From Spongiibacter thalassae (GTDB lineage: Bacteria > Pseudomonadota > Gammaproteobacteria > Pseudomonadales > Spongiibacteraceae), in the NCBI RefSeq assembly GCF_012272835.1, contig NZ_JAAWWK010000004.1:62001-126000 (forward strand): DNA of 64,000 bases, in the 5' to 3' direction. Of this stretch, positions 16,250 through 26,121 are shown piece by piece (within the stretch, counting starts at the first letter, position 1; every line of letters begins with the position of its first letter). Under the pieces are notes generated by a model. That model had not been told where the DNA came from, made no database searches, and saw only the letters and a program-made list of their open reading frames with translations. The position numbers and the translations under genes are program-made.

Positions 16250-16741
16250 ATGGCAGCAAAAGTCGCCCTGATCATGGGCTCCAAAAGCGACTGGGACACA
16301 ATGCGCCCGGCCACCGAGATCATGACCGAGCTGGGTGTAGAACACCATGTCGAGGTGGTATCCGCCCACCGCACACCGGATAAACTGATGGAGTTTGCCG
16401 AAAACGCCGTAGCGCGTGGCTACTCTGTCATTATTGCCGGCGCAGGCGGTGCCGCCCACCTGCCCGGCATGGTCGCCGCGAAAACCCGCCTGCCAGTACT
16501 GGGCGTGCCGGTACAGAGCCGTGCGCTCAACGGCATGGACAGCCTGCTGTCGATAGTGCAGATGCCCAAGGGCATTGCCGTAGGCACGCTGGCCATTGGC
16601 ACCGCCGGCGCGTTTAACGCCGGTCTGCTGGCCTGCCAGATTCTCGCTGTGCAGGACCCCGCCCTCGCCGAGCGGCTCGAGTCGTTCCGCGAAGCACAGA
16701 CCAGCACTGTACTCGACAACCCGGATCCGAGGGAGGACTGA
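16250..16741 (+). CDS. purE: N5-carboxyaminoimidazole ribonucleotide mutase PurE
   Basis: 163 aa class I PurE. IMGSKSDW (substrate phosphate loop), [12 protein letters not shown] with the catalytic His, [13 protein letters not shown] and [26 protein letters not shown] are all intact. Start ATG 16250 fits the family N-terminus; a TATAAT at 16214-16219 is a likely -10. Overlaps purK by one base (TGATG), so the two purine-synthesis enzymes are translationally coupled. Confidence 0.95.
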   Translation: MAAKVALIMGSKSDWDTMRPATEIMTELGVEHHVEVVSAHRTPDKLMEFAENAVARGYSVIIAGAGGAAHLPGMVAAKTRLPVLGVPVQSRALNGMDSLLSIVQMPKGIAVGTLAIGTAGAFNAGLLACQILAVQDPALAERLESFREAQTSTVLDNPDPRED

Positions 16742-17808
16742 TGCAAACGGTATGGATTCTGGGTGCCGGACAACTCGGCGCCATGCTGCAACAGGCGGCC
16801 TACCCCCTCGCCCTGAGGGTAGTGCCCCTGGACCCGGACCTGACCGAGCTACCCACGATTCAGCCCGGCGATATTATCACCGTAGAGCGGGAGCAGTGGC
16901 CAAGCACGCCGCTGACCGACTTCCTCAGCAGCCACTCCAGTTTCGTCAATGCCGACGTGTTTTGGCGCATCGCTGATCGCTTCCACCAGAAAAGCCTGCT
17001 CGACAGTCTGGGGGTCGCCACTGCACCCTGGCGCAATGTCGCCGACGACACCCGGGCAGAAGCGCTGCACCAGGATCTGGGCAGCGACGTGCTGCTCAAG
17101 CGCCGCACCGGCGGTTACGACGGCAAAGGCCAGTACTGGCTTTACAGCGACCAGGGAGATGAAGTCCCCGGAGACTGGCAGGGTGCTGCCATCGCCGAAC
17201 AGAAAATTCCCTTTATGGAAGAGGTTTCGCTGGTAGGCGCCCGTGACCGCAACGGCAAAACCGTGTATTACCCGCTGACCCTCAATCTGCACAGCGACGG
17301 TATTCTGATGGCCTCAGTGGCGCCGCTGGAGCGCGTACAACACTTGCAGGAACAGGCCGAGGGTATGCTCGGCAAAATCATGGACGCCATGAACTACGTG
17401 GGTGTTATGGCCATGGAATGCTTCCGTGTTGACGACACCCTAATCGTTAACGAACTGGCACCACGGGTACACAACAGCGGCCACTGGACCCAGGCCGGCG
17501 CCTGCGTCAGCCAGTTTGAAATGCACCTGCGCGCCGTCACCGGACTGCCGATCAAATCGCCGGAAGTACGCGGCAACAGCGCCATGATCAACGTGATCGG
17601 AGTTGAGCGCGACCACCGCTGGCTGGAAATTCCGGCGCTGCAATGCTACTGGTATGGCAAGGATGTGCGCCCCGGCCGCAAACTGGGTCATATCAATATC
17701 AACCATCCGCAGCGCTCCGCAATACGCGGCGCTATCGATGAGGTGCGCCCCCTCCTGCCGGAGCACTACGGCGACGCACTGGACTGGCTCGAACTGCAAT
17801 TGCGCTAA
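16741..17808 (+). CDS. purK: N5-carboxyaminoimidazole ribonucleotide synthase PurK
   Basis: 355 aa ATP-grasp enzyme. GAGQLGAML at the N-terminus, KRRTGGYDGKGQYWL as the glycine-rich ATP loop, EVSLVGARD, and NELAPRVHNSGHWT with metal and substrate ligands. It uses ATP and bicarbonate to make N5-CAIR for PurE. Followed immediately by GGGCCTG-N5-CAGGCCC (17809-17827), a hairpin without a T run. Confidence 0.95.
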   Translation: MQTVWILGAGQLGAMLQQAAYPLALRVVPLDPDLTELPTIQPGDIITVEREQWPSTPLTDFLSSHSSFVNADVFWRIADRFHQKSLLDSLGVATAPWRNVADDTRAEALHQDLGSDVLLKRRTGGYDGKGQYWLYSDQGDEVPGDWQGAAIAEQKIPFMEEVSLVGARDRNGKTVYYPLTLNLHSDGILMASVAPLERVQHLQEQAEGMLGKIMDAMNYVGVMAMECFRVDDTLIVNELAPRVHNSGHWTQAGACVSQFEMHLRAVTGLPIKSPEVRGNSAMINVIGVERDHRWLEIPALQCYWYGKDVRPGRKLGHININHPQRSAIRGAIDEVRPLLPEHYGDALDWLELQLR

Positions 17809-17955
17809 GGGCCTGTGATTCAGGCCCCGACAAATCCCCAAAATGCCAAGCAGGGCGCATTCCTCCCACTGAATCGCCCCTGCGTTTCTGCTATGCTGCG
17901 CCCGCTTTTGACGACGGTGACCGACCCACTCAGCTTACAGATAAGCCAACCTGCC

Positions 17956-18663
17956 ATGTTCAGACAATGCCACGCCTTTATCACTGCCGTTGCCACGGGA
18001 CTGATCGCCGTCGCCTTGACCGCCGGGACGGCTTTCGCCCAGCAGACTCGCGACACGGCGCTGACGGTACACCCACTGCGCATTGACCTGCCCGCCTCGG
18101 CCAGCACCCGGCAACTGACCATTAAAAACACCAGCGACGAGGCCCTCTCGCTTAAACTGCGCCTGACTGAGTGGCCGTCGGACAATGAACTGTTCCCGCG
18201 TATCGCCCGCGGGCTGCTGGTCAGCCCGATGATGCTGACACTGCCCGCCAACACCAGCCGCGATGTGCGCGTTGGTCGCCTGCGCGACGCCAAGGCTCCG
18301 GAAATTGAGCAGAGCTATCAGCTGCTCATCAGCAGTGACACAACGCCCGATCAGACGGTTAAAGTGCCGGTGTTTATTCCCCCGATGAATCGCCAGAGCC
18401 TGGCACCGCAAATTACCGCGCAAAAGCAGAGCCACGGCCTTACAGTCACCCTCAGCAACAGCGGCAATACTCACCTGCACCTCAGCGAAATCCAGCTCCA
18501 GCAGCGGGATGCAACACCGCTGCAAAAGCAAAACCTCGACCTGTACATTCCCGCAGGCCACACGTCGAGCTACGAATGGCATATCAATAACAGTCCGGTG
18601 CCCGCAGCGGCAATGGTCAAGCTAACCATTAACCAGCGCGAATACCTGCACGCTGTTCGTTAG
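17956..18663 (+). CDS. orphan PapD-like pilus/periplasmic chaperone
   Basis: 235 aa from ATG 17956, with a signal peptide ending near AFAQ. The N-terminal Ig-like domain (LTVHPLRIDLPASASTRQLTIKN, LLVSPMMLTLPANTSRDVRVGRL) follows the PapD pattern. It ends in a subunit-binding G-strand region and a second, less conserved domain. No usher or subunit gene is near it. The nearest pilus locus is 26 kb away and already has its own chaperone (48686-49390). It may serve a distant pilus or a non-fimbrial secreted protein. The longer frame from 17815 has no ribosome site and would mask the signal peptide. Overlaps the convergent nrtS by 4 bp. Confidence 0.7.
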   Translation: MFRQCHAFITAVATGLIAVALTAGTAFAQQTRDTALTVHPLRIDLPASASTRQLTIKNTSDEALSLKLRLTEWPSDNELFPRIARGLLVSPMMLTLPANTSRDVRVGRLRDAKAPEIEQSYQLLISSDTTPDQTVKVPVFIPPMNRQSLAPQITAQKQSHGLTVTLSNSGNTHLHLSEIQLQQRDATPLQKQNLDLYIPAGHTSSYEWHINNSPVPAAAMVKLTINQREYLHAVR

Positions 18664-18884
18664 CCATCAGCTACTTCGGCCCTTTGCTGGGCCTTCACCG
18701 CACTGTAGCTTGCCACCAGATAAGGCGTCAGGTAGTTAAGCACAACATGGGGCCAGGAGGGCATATCTCCCCCCAGTACTACCGGCCCCTGATTGATGAT
18801 ATTGAGCAAGGTCCCCACCACCACAGCGAGTTTCAGCGCATTTCTCACCACGTGTGGCGCACCCGCCTTGCGAATCAGCGACAT
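18660..18884 (-). CDS. nrtS: small nitrate/nitrite transporter NrtS
   Basis: 74 aa with two predicted membrane helices (ALKLAVVVGTLLNIINQGPVVL and VVLNYLTPYLVASYSAV). The INQG turn and TPYLVASYSAV tail match the NrtS family, small membrane proteins shown to mediate nitrate/nitrite uptake in cyanobacteria and some marine gammaproteobacteria. ATG 18884 has AAGGAGT 6 nt upstream. No nitrate reductase genes are visible nearby. Probably a stand-alone gene. Confidence 0.72.
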   Translation of the reverse strand: MSLIRKAGAPHVVRNALKLAVVVGTLLNIINQGPVVLGGDMPSWPHVVLNYLTPYLVASYSAVKAQQRAEVADG

Positions 18885-18949
18885 ATAACACTCCTTTGAA
18901 CGACGCCTTGAGTGATCGGCCCCGATAAGACGCTCACCACACCCCGATG

Positions 18950-19858
18950 TTACAAACCTGCTTCATCCCCCTGGCTGAGGTAATCGACCTGACGGAATTC
19001 CGCGACGAGAAATTCGGTAAACAGCCGCACCTTCGCCGACACATGGCGGTTGCCGGGATATACCGCCCACACTGCTGTATCAGTAGGCTGACAGTGGTCA
19101 AGCACCGGCTGCAAGCGCCCGGCCTTGATGTCTTCATACACGTAAAATTCAGGCAGTTGCACCAATCCCAGCCCCCGTCGCGCCGCCGCCAGCAGGGCAT
19201 GGCCATTATTACTCCGCCAGCGCCCCGCTATTTTCAACTCGCGATGCTGGCCATCCTCACGCAACCGCCAGGTGGGGACAGACCCCACCAGACAGGTGTG
19301 ATGGCGCAAGTCCGCGATACTGTCGGGGCGGCCAAACTCATCAAAGTAATCCCGACTCGCACAGACAATCAACCGGCGCTCGGCGATCCGTCGCGCGATC
19401 AACGAGGAGTCACGCAAAGTGCCCGCGCGAATGGCCAGATCAAAGCCCTCCTCCACAAGGTCGACGTTGCGACTGCTGAAGTCGATATCCAGACTCAGCT
19501 CGGGGTAACGACGCAGGAATTCCGCCGCAACGGGTGCAACATAGCGCTCGCCAAAAGCCCCCGCCACACTCACCCGCAACGTACCCCGCGGGCTAATGCC
19601 CTGGGCCATCAGCTCCTGATCGCTATCGTCCAATAGCTGCAGAATATTCTTGCACCGCTGAAAGTAAGCCCGTCCCGACTCGGTAAGCGATAAACTGCGG
19701 GTACTGCGCTTAAGCAATTGCACCCCCAGCCGTCCCTCCAGACGACTGAGCTGCCGGCTGGCGTGGGACTTCGACATTCCCAAGCGCTGCGCCGCAGAGG
19801 AAAAACTGCCGCTTTCGACCACCTGCACAAACACCTCGACCTCTGTCCAGCGGCTCAT
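18950..19858 (-). CDS. LysR-family transcriptional regulator
   Basis: 302 aa. The N-terminal winged helix (VEVFVQVVESGSFSSAAQRLGMSKSHASRQLSRLEGRLGVQLLKRSTRSLSLTESG split over residues 6-62) is followed by an effector-binding domain. ATG 19858 has AGAGGG upstream. It is divergent from frmA-fghA, a common arrangement for regulators of glutathione-dependent formaldehyde oxidation, so I infer it controls that operon. The effector is unknown. Confidence 0.85.
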   Translation of the reverse strand: MSRWTEVEVFVQVVESGSFSSAAQRLGMSKSHASRQLSRLEGRLGVQLLKRSTRSLSLTESGRAYFQRCKNILQLLDDSDQELMAQGISPRGTLRVSVAGAFGERYVAPVAAEFLRRYPELSLDIDFSSRNVDLVEEGFDLAIRAGTLRDSSLIARRIAERRLIVCASRDYFDEFGRPDSIADLRHHTCLVGSVPTWRLREDGQHRELKIAGRWRSNNGHALLAAARRGLGLVQLPEFYVYEDIKAGRLQPVLDHCQPTDTAVWAVYPGNRHVSAKVRLFTEFLVAEFRQVDYLSQGDEAGL

Positions 19859-19870
19859 ACGCCCTCTTTC

Positions 19871-19892
19871 ATTGTTGCCATATAGAAACAAT
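19871..19892. promoter_or_regulatory. candidate LysR operator
   Basis: ATTGTT-N10-AACAAT in the 123-bp space between the LysR gene and frmA contains the T-N11-A geometry that LysR-type regulators recognise. It lies just before the regulator start, suggesting both autoregulation and control of frmA. Confidence 0.45.
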
Positions 19893-19981
19893 CAGTTTAC
19901 CGCAACACTGATTATCCTTCCCAGGTATTGCTATACACTGCTCGCATAGCCTCTTCGCCGAAAATAAAACAGGAAGCCATC

Positions 19982-21088
19982 ATGAAAACCAAAGCCGCTG
20001 TCGCCTTTGCCGCCGGCAAACCACTGGAAGTAGTCGATGTCGATCTCGAGGGCCCCCGCGCTGGCGAGGTGATGATCGAACTAAAGGCCACGGGCATTTG
20101 CCACACCGACGCCTTCACCCTTTCCGGCGATGACCCGGAAGGCGAGTTTCCGACCATTCTCGGCCACGAGGGCGCAGGAGTAGTGGTTGAAGTGGGCGCG
20201 GGGGTCACCAGTGTCAAACCCGGCGATCATGTAATCCCCCTGTACACCCCCGAGTGTCGCCACTGCGATTTTTGTCTGCACCCCAAAACCAATCTCTGCC
20301 AGGCCATTCGCACCACTCAGGGTCAGGGCCTTATGCCCGATGGCAGCAGCCGCTTTTCACTGGACGGCAAACCGCTCAAGCACTATATGGGCTGCTCAAC
20401 CTTCTCCAACTTCACCGTTCTGCCGGAAATTGCCGTGGCAAAAATTCACCCGGACGCCCCCTTCGACAAGGTGTGCTACATCGGCTGCGGCGTTACCACC
20501 GGCATTGGTGCCGTCATTTTCGACGCCAAGGTCGAACCCGGCGCCAATGTGGTGGTTTTTGGCCTGGGAGGAATTGGCCTGAATGTGATACAGGGCGCAA
20601 AAATGGCCGGGGCCAATATGATCGTCGGCGTCGATATCAACCCCGGTAAGGTTCAGCTTGCCCGCGAATTCGGCATGACCCACTTTCTCAACCCCAAGGA
20701 GGTGCCGGACATCGTCGAAGCCATAGTGGAACTTACCAAGGGTGGCGCTGACTATAGCTTTGAATGTATTGGCAATGTCACCACCATGCGCCAGGCCTTG
20801 GAGTGCTGTCACAAGGGCTGGGGTGAATCTATAATTATTGGAGTCGCCGGCGCTGGGCAGGAAATTTCCACCCGCCCCTTCCAACTGGTAACGGGTCGAG
20901 TATGGCGCGGCTCCGCTTTTGGCGGAGCACGGGGAAGAACCGACGTACCCAGAATTGTCGATTGGTATATGGATGGCAAAATCAAGATCGACGAACTGAT
21001 TACCCACACTATGCCATTAAGCGACATCAACAAAGGCTTTGATCTAATGCACTCTGGCGAGAGTATAAGGTCAGTCGTCCTGTATTAA
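19982..21088 (+). CDS. frmA: S-(hydroxymethyl)glutathione dehydrogenase / class III alcohol dehydrogenase
   Basis: 368 aa zinc-dependent medium-chain dehydrogenase. Catalytic zinc ligands: Cys in [10 protein letters not shown], His in LGHEGAG, Cys in IGCGVTTG. The structural zinc lobe is [15 protein letters not shown]. The NAD-binding [13 protein letters not shown] and an Asp in VGVDINPGK complete the Rossmann fold. AGGAAG precedes ATG 19982. It oxidises the spontaneous formaldehyde-glutathione adduct to S-formylglutathione, which fghA then hydrolyses. Operon with fghA (38 nt gap). Confidence 0.95.
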   Translation: MKTKAAVAFAAGKPLEVVDVDLEGPRAGEVMIELKATGICHTDAFTLSGDDPEGEFPTILGHEGAGVVVEVGAGVTSVKPGDHVIPLYTPECRHCDFCLHPKTNLCQAIRTTQGQGLMPDGSSRFSLDGKPLKHYMGCSTFSNFTVLPEIAVAKIHPDAPFDKVCYIGCGVTTGIGAVIFDAKVEPGANVVVFGLGGIGLNVIQGAKMAGANMIVGVDINPGKVQLAREFGMTHFLNPKEVPDIVEAIVELTKGGADYSFECIGNVTTMRQALECCHKGWGESIIIGVAGAGQEISTRPFQLVTGRVWRGSAFGGARGRTDVPRIVDWYMDGKIKIDELITHTMPLSDINKGFDLMHSGESIRSVVLY

Positions 21089-21126
21089 ACTGCGGAGAAT
21101 TAGCGCTGCCACGCAACGTGAACATT

Positions 21127-21966
21127 ATGGAAAAAATTGCAGAGCACAAAAGTTTTGTCGGCAAACAGCTGCGCTATCGCCATCGCGCGCAAAGCGTGGG
21201 CTGCGACATGACCTTTTCCATTTATCTTCCGCCCCAGGCAGAGCTGGGTAAAGTGCCGGTGCTGTATTGGCTGTCGGGCCTGACCTGCACCGATGAAAAT
21301 TTCGTGAACAAGGCCGGGGCCCAGCATCATGCCAGCATGTATGGCATGGCTATCGTCGCGCCGGATACCAGCCCCCGGGGCGACGGTGTCGCCGATGCCG
21401 AAGACGGCGCCTACGACCTTGGACTCGGTGCAGGTTTTTACCTCAACGCGCGGCGCTCACCATGGTCACAGCATTATCGAATGGAAGATTATTTCTGCAA
21501 GGAGCTGATCGATCTGGTCGAGAGCGAGTTTCCCGTCGACGGCAAGCGCAGCGCCATTGCCGGCCACTCGATGGGCGGCCACGGCGCATTAAAATTTGGC
21601 CTCAAGTACCCTGAACGCTTTCGCAGCATTTCGGCGTTTGCACCGATCAGCTCGGCAAGTAACTGCCCCTGGGGGAAAAAGGCTCTTACCGCCTATCTCG
21701 GCGACGACCCCAGCCTTTGGGCAGCAGAAGATTGCTGTGAACTGCTGAAAAAACGGGGCAACAAAGCCCCAAAGATATTGGTTGACCAGGGAGACGCCGA
21801 TCCTTTTCTGCAAGATCAGCTCAAACCGGAATTACTTCAGGCCGCCGCCACCGCCGGTGGCGCTGATTTAACCCTGCGCATGCAAAGCGGTTACGATCAC
21901 AGCTACTTTTTCATCGCCAGCTTTATTGAAGAACACCTCCGCTTCCACCGGGAGCACGTAGGCTAA
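21127..21966 (+). CDS. fghA: S-formylglutathione hydrolase
   Basis: 279 aa esterase-D family serine hydrolase. The nucleophile elbow is GHSMGGHGAL. LSGLTCTDENF supplies the oxyanion region, GDADPFL the Asp and GYDHSYFFIASF the His. Releases formate and glutathione, finishing formaldehyde detoxification begun by FrmA. I use ATG 21127; an in-frame GTG at 21118 is equally weakly supported by ribosome-binding sequence. Confidence 0.95.
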   Translation: MEKIAEHKSFVGKQLRYRHRAQSVGCDMTFSIYLPPQAELGKVPVLYWLSGLTCTDENFVNKAGAQHHASMYGMAIVAPDTSPRGDGVADAEDGAYDLGLGAGFYLNARRSPWSQHYRMEDYFCKELIDLVESEFPVDGKRSAIAGHSMGGHGALKFGLKYPERFRSISAFAPISSASNCPWGKKALTAYLGDDPSLWAAEDCCELLKKRGNKAPKILVDQGDADPFLQDQLKPELLQAAATAGGADLTLRMQSGYDHSYFFIASFIEEHLRFHREHVG

Positions 21967-22192
21967 GCCCCACCCTGCTGCGGTGACCGCACACCAGCGG
22001 CGGCCCACCGCAAAACCATATTCCATTAAAACTGTAAATGGCCCCAGCGCCAACCTGGTCCTCTTCGCTACAACGATAGGATAGCCCCCACCCTTGCTAT
22101 AGATTCAATTTGAGACTAGAGGGCGCACAGACGCCTACAAACGCGCCTTCATCAAGGTGCGCTCTACAGCCGTATACCAAGGGTTTAAATCT

Positions 22193-25100
22193 ATGAAATA
22201 TCATTCCGCTTTAATTTTAGCGCTGCTGCTTGCGCTCAGTGGCTGCGGCGGCAGCTCTTCCAGCAGCTCCACCCCGCCGGTCGAGGACGACATCGTTGAT
22301 AACGGCGGTGGTGACAACGGCGATCAAGGCGGCACCCCTCCGCTACCTGCCGGTCGCACATTCATTATCGAAACCGGGCCCAACGCCACCGCTGAGATGC
22401 TTAGCGCAATGATTGGCGCCCGTCCCGGCGACACCATCGAGTTCGGCAAAGGCTACTTTGAACTGACCGCCGGCATTCAAATTGCCAGCACGGAAAATAT
22501 TCTGGTCAAAGGCCAGGGCATGAATGAAACCATACTGTCCTTTAAAAACAGCAGTTCCCAAGAGGGCTTTCTTGCCACTACCGTTCGTGGCATTACCGTA
22601 CAGGACCTGACCGTTCTCGACCCACCGGGAGATGCCTTCAAGCTCCAGGGCGTTGATCACGGCACTCTGCGCCGAGTACGCGCCTTCTGGTCGAGCGGTC
22701 GCAAGCTGGAAAATGAAGACACGGTGACCGCCGCCAATTACCGGGAAAAACTGCAGGTCGCCTGTACTGACCCCGCGCGCCACAACCCGAATAACCCCAA
22801 TCCCAGCGAGACCGACACCACCTCTCCCGACTATACCGTTAGCATAAAATCCGGGCGCTACGGCATCTATCCGGTGAACTCGCAAAACATTCTCGTTGAC
22901 GGAGCGGAGTCAATCGGTGCCTCTGACGCAGGCATTTATGTCGGCCAAACCGACAATGCCATTATCCGCAACAGCCGCGCCGCGTTTAACGTGTTCGGCT
23001 TTGAGATAGAGAACGTACGCGGCGGCGAATATGTCGATAACCTATCAGAGTGCAATACCGGCGGGTTCCTGGTTTATGACCTTGACGGCCTGACCCGCTA
23101 CGGCAGCCGCACCCGCATGTACCGCAACCATGCCCGCAACAACAATACCTATAACTTTGCCGAACCCGGCAGCCTGGTAGCCAACATTCCCCGCGGCACC
23201 GGCATGTTGACTCTCGGCTACGACAAGATCGATATTTTTGAGAACACCTTTGAAAACCACGGCACCGCCGGCATTGTACACACCAGCTACAAACTCCTTG
23301 GCGCCCCCGGCGATCGTCGCCTGGATATGTACTCTGAAGGTGTACATATTTTCAATAACACTTTTATTAACAATGGTAACGACGTTCCCCAGCCCGACTT
23401 TGCCACCATCGCCGCCACCGAAGGCGAACAGGTAACCTCGGCCTTTCCCATGCTGGTAGGCCTGAAGGTTGCCGCCGCCACAGGTGAGTACCGCGGCGCT
23501 CATATCGCCTGGGATGGCTACCAAGACAGCTATGACGCCGACTGCCCCTACCCCGTTGATGAACAGGGCCAGCCAATTCCCGCCGACGAAGATGGCAAAC
23601 CCATCTCCGGCAACCATTACCCCAACCCGGACTGCCGCTATAACGGCTACAAGTTCGACAATGCCGGTGAGCGCAAAAAGCCCCTGTGGTGGTTCAGCTG
23701 CATCGACGACGACAATACCTTCGCCGACGACAGCCTGACCTACGCCAATTTCCACGGTCTTGAAGGCATGAACTTGCTGGTTTACGGCGCACCCTCGTCC
23801 CTGGATGAACTGATTGCCGGTGCCCAGGCCATCGAGGATTTCGCCGCAGACACCGACATCACGCCGCACAAATGTGTCGACCAGTACGGCGGCAACATGG
23901 CGCTGCTACCGCCGGTGGTGATCCCGGAGTTCGTTCCCTCCGTGGTGTTTGATCCGGAACCCACTGCAACGGAAATCGACGCACTGTGCTCTGCCAGCGT
24001 CGCCGACGGAGAGATTAACGCCGCCGCCTACACTGTGAATTGCCCACGACTGGATCAGTACCACCTGTTCAGCGACCCCGAAGATCCCCGCAGCCTGCCC
24101 AACGGCCGCGGCGTACCCTTTGTGCTGAACAGCAAGTTGTTTTCTGACTACTCAACCAAGTACCGAGTGGCCTACATCCCCGAGGGCGAGCAGGCCATTT
24201 ACCGCGACGGCCAAGATGGTAATAACGCCACCATCCTGTTTCCGGTTGGCACCATTCTGAGCAAGAGTTTTGCCTTCGCCGACGAGACCACCAACACCGA
24301 AACCGTGGTGGAAACACGGCTGCTGATCAAACGTGAAAGCAGCAGTGGCCAGGTGTTCTGGGACGGTCTGGAATACCGCTGGCAGGAAGAAAATGGCCAG
24401 CGTGTCGCAGTACTCGCCCAGGAGGGAGGCAGCGCCAGCGTTGCCTGGAACTACCACGACGTAGACAGCGATGAGCATTATGTCGGCGCCAGTGACGATT
24501 ACTCGCTGCCCAACGCCAACCAGTGCCTGAGCTGCCATGCCAACGACGATGCCGAAACCGGCGCCGCCCCGATCGGCCCGAAAGTCCGCAATCTCAACCG
24601 ACCCTTCGCCAGCGAGTCGCCGATTGCATCAGGCATCGACTTGCACCCGATCAATGGCGAAAACCAGTTGTTGTATTGGTGTCAGACCGGGTTGATGGGC
24701 AACTGCCCGGACAACCTGCAACTGGACCCCACCACCAGCTATATTACCAACCTCGAGCGCAACCCGAAGTTTAATATTGCTGGCGACTCCGGCTTTGCCG
24801 CCAACTCCAACGAGGACATCGAGGCGCGGGTACGCTCCTACCTGGAAGTCAACTGCGCCCACTGCCACAACCGCCGTGGTCTGGCCCAGAATACCGGCTT
24901 TTACATGGATGTGTTCCGTCCGGTCAACGACACCTACGGCATCTGCAAAGGCCCGACAGCCAGCGGTACCGAGGGGCGCGGTGGCCGTGAATACGACATC
25001 GTACCAGGCAGCGCCGCCGATTCCATTTTGCCCTACCGCATAGGGCCTGAGGCGACCACCATCGCCGCAAAAATGCCGCCATTGGCCCGTGGGCAGGTAC

Positions 25101-25279
25101 ACACCACTGCCTTCAATCTGGTCAGCCGCTGGATCAATGATGTGGTGGACAACAGCTACGACAACGCCGATGCCTGTAATACCAGCAACGGCGGCGACAA
25201 CGGCGGAGGAATACCCGAACTGCCTAGCTGCGCCCCCGGTGAAGTGCCCGGCATTGGCGGGGAGTGCCTGCCGCTCTAG
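22193..25279 (+). CDS. lipoprotein fusing a parallel beta-helix domain to an SO2930-type diheme cytochrome
   Basis: 1028 aa. A lipobox (LALSGC, Cys about 18) is followed by a Ser/Asp/Gly-rich linker. Residues ~50-600 are a right-handed parallel beta-helix with repeated turns (IASTENILVKGQGMNETILSF..., NSQNILVDGAE, NAIIRNSRAAFNVFGFEIENV, HIFNNTFINNGND), like the TIGR03805-type repeat proteins. Residues ~610-1010 match the SO2930/TIGR03806-type family, with CLSCH and CAHCH as two c-type heme sites and a His/Met-rich tail (KMPPLARG). As far as I know these halves are usually separate adjacent genes. Expected to be anchored in the outer membrane facing the periplasm or surface. The role is unknown; electron transfer coupled to a carbohydrate-like scaffold is only a guess. 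Confidence 0.78.
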   Translation: MKYHSALILALLLALSGCGGSSSSSSTPPVEDDIVDNGGGDNGDQGGTPPLPAGRTFIIETGPNATAEMLSAMIGARPGDTIEFGKGYFELTAGIQIASTENILVKGQGMNETILSFKNSSSQEGFLATTVRGITVQDLTVLDPPGDAFKLQGVDHGTLRRVRAFWSSGRKLENEDTVTAANYREKLQVACTDPARHNPNNPNPSETDTTSPDYTVSIKSGRYGIYPVNSQNILVDGAESIGASDAGIYVGQTDNAIIRNSRAAFNVFGFEIENVRGGEYVDNLSECNTGGFLVYDLDGLTRYGSRTRMYRNHARNNNTYNFAEPGSLVANIPRGTGMLTLGYDKIDIFENTFENHGTAGIVHTSYKLLGAPGDRRLDMYSEGVHIFNNTFINNGNDVPQPDFATIAATEGEQVTSAFPMLVGLKVAAATGEYRGAHIAWDGYQDSYDADCPYPVDEQGQPIPADEDGKPISGNHYPNPDCRYNGYKFDNAGERKKPLWWFSCIDDDNTFADDSLTYANFHGLEGMNLLVYGAPSSLDELIAGAQAIEDFAADTDITPHKCVDQYGGNMALLPPVVIPEFVPSVVFDPEPTATEIDALCSASVADGEINAAAYTVNCPRLDQYHLFSDPEDPRSLPNGRGVPFVLNSKLFSDYSTKYRVAYIPEGEQAIYRDGQDGNNATILFPVGTILSKSFAFADETTNTETVVETRLLIKRESSSGQVFWDGLEYRWQEENGQRVAVLAQEGGSASVAWNYHDVDSDEHYVGASDDYSLPNANQCLSCHANDDAETGAAPIGPKVRNLNRPFASESPIASGIDLHPINGENQLLYWCQTGLMGNCPDNLQLDPTTSYITNLERNPKFNIAGDSGFAANSNEDIEARVRSYLEVNCAHCHNRRGLAQNTGFYMDVFRPVNDTYGICKGPTASGTEGRGGREYDIVPGSAADSILPYRIGPEATTIAAKMPPLARGQVHTTAFNLVSRWINDVVDNSYDNADACNTSNGGDNGGGIPELPSCAPGEVPGIGGECLPL

Positions 25280-25297
25280 CACTTGATCGCAAGCTTC

Positions 25298-25334
25298 GCC
25301 GCACCTTCAGCCAGAGCTGAGGTGCGGCTTTTTT
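25298..25334 (+). terminator. rho-independent terminator
   Basis: Stem GCCGCACCT/AGGTGCGGC with a 13-nt loop and six T directly after, 19 bases past the lipoprotein stop. Confidence 0.9.
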
Positions 25335-25395
25335 ATGGGAAGTTTTTATGGAACCTGTTTGACTATCGTGATGCTAGCCGCAGCAGGCAAACCAC

Positions 25396-26115
25396 CTACT
25401 CGGCATTTTTCGCAAATAGCAGATCCCAAACGCCGTGACCAAGGCGCTCTCCGCGCTTTTCAAATTTGGTTATCGGGCGATACTCAGGGCGCGGCGCAAA
25501 GCCACCATCGCTGCAAGTATTGCTGAAATCCGGCGAGGCCGTCATCACCGCCATCATATGCTCGGCGTAGTTTTCCCAGTCAGTCGCCAAGTGCAGCACT
25601 CCGCCAGCACGCAGTTTTTTTGCGAGCAGGGCAACAAATTCCGGCTGCACCAAACGGCGCTTATGGTGGCGTTTTTTGTGCCAGGGGTCGGGAAAGTAGA
25701 TCTGCACCCGACTGAGGCTCTGATCGGGAACGCAGCGCTCCAGGACTTCTACCGCGTCATCGCAATAGGCGCGCAGATTCTCAATACCCTGCTCGTCAAT
25801 CAGGTACATCAATCGACCCACCCCGGGACTGTGCACCTCGACGCCCACAAAGTCGGTATCCGGATCGTTTCTGGCCATGGTCGCCAACGAGTCGCCCATA
25901 CCAAAACCGATTTCCAGCGCCACCGGCGCGCGACGGCCAAAGACCTGTTCGAAATCCACCTCACCATCGGCAAGGCTCAAGCCCTTGCTGGGCCAATGGA
26001 TGTCGTAGGCACGACGCTGGCCCTCCGTCATTCTACCGGTGCGCAACACGAAGCTGCGAATACGGCGCATTTTGGTCGCTGACCCCGCAGCGGCATTCTC
26101 TGAATTGGAAGTCAT
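25396..26115 (-). CDS. trmB: tRNA (guanine-46-N7)-methyltransferase TrmB
   Basis: 239 aa. SAM motif [15 protein letters not shown], acidic [11 protein letters not shown], and the family signature [20 protein letters not shown] plus the C-terminal [17 protein letters not shown] are all present. Makes m7G46 in tRNA variable loops. Six bases downstream of the DUF423 gene, so probably co-transcribed with it. Confidence 0.95.
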   Translation of the reverse strand: MTSNSENAAAGSATKMRRIRSFVLRTGRMTEGQRRAYDIHWPSKGLSLADGEVDFEQVFGRRAPVALEIGFGMGDSLATMARNDPDTDFVGVEVHSPGVGRLMYLIDEQGIENLRAYCDDAVEVLERCVPDQSLSRVQIYFPDPWHKKRHHKRRLVQPEFVALLAKKLRAGGVLHLATDWENYAEHMMAVMTASPDFSNTCSDGGFAPRPEYRPITKFEKRGERLGHGVWDLLFAKNAE

Positions 26116-26121
26116 TGCGAA

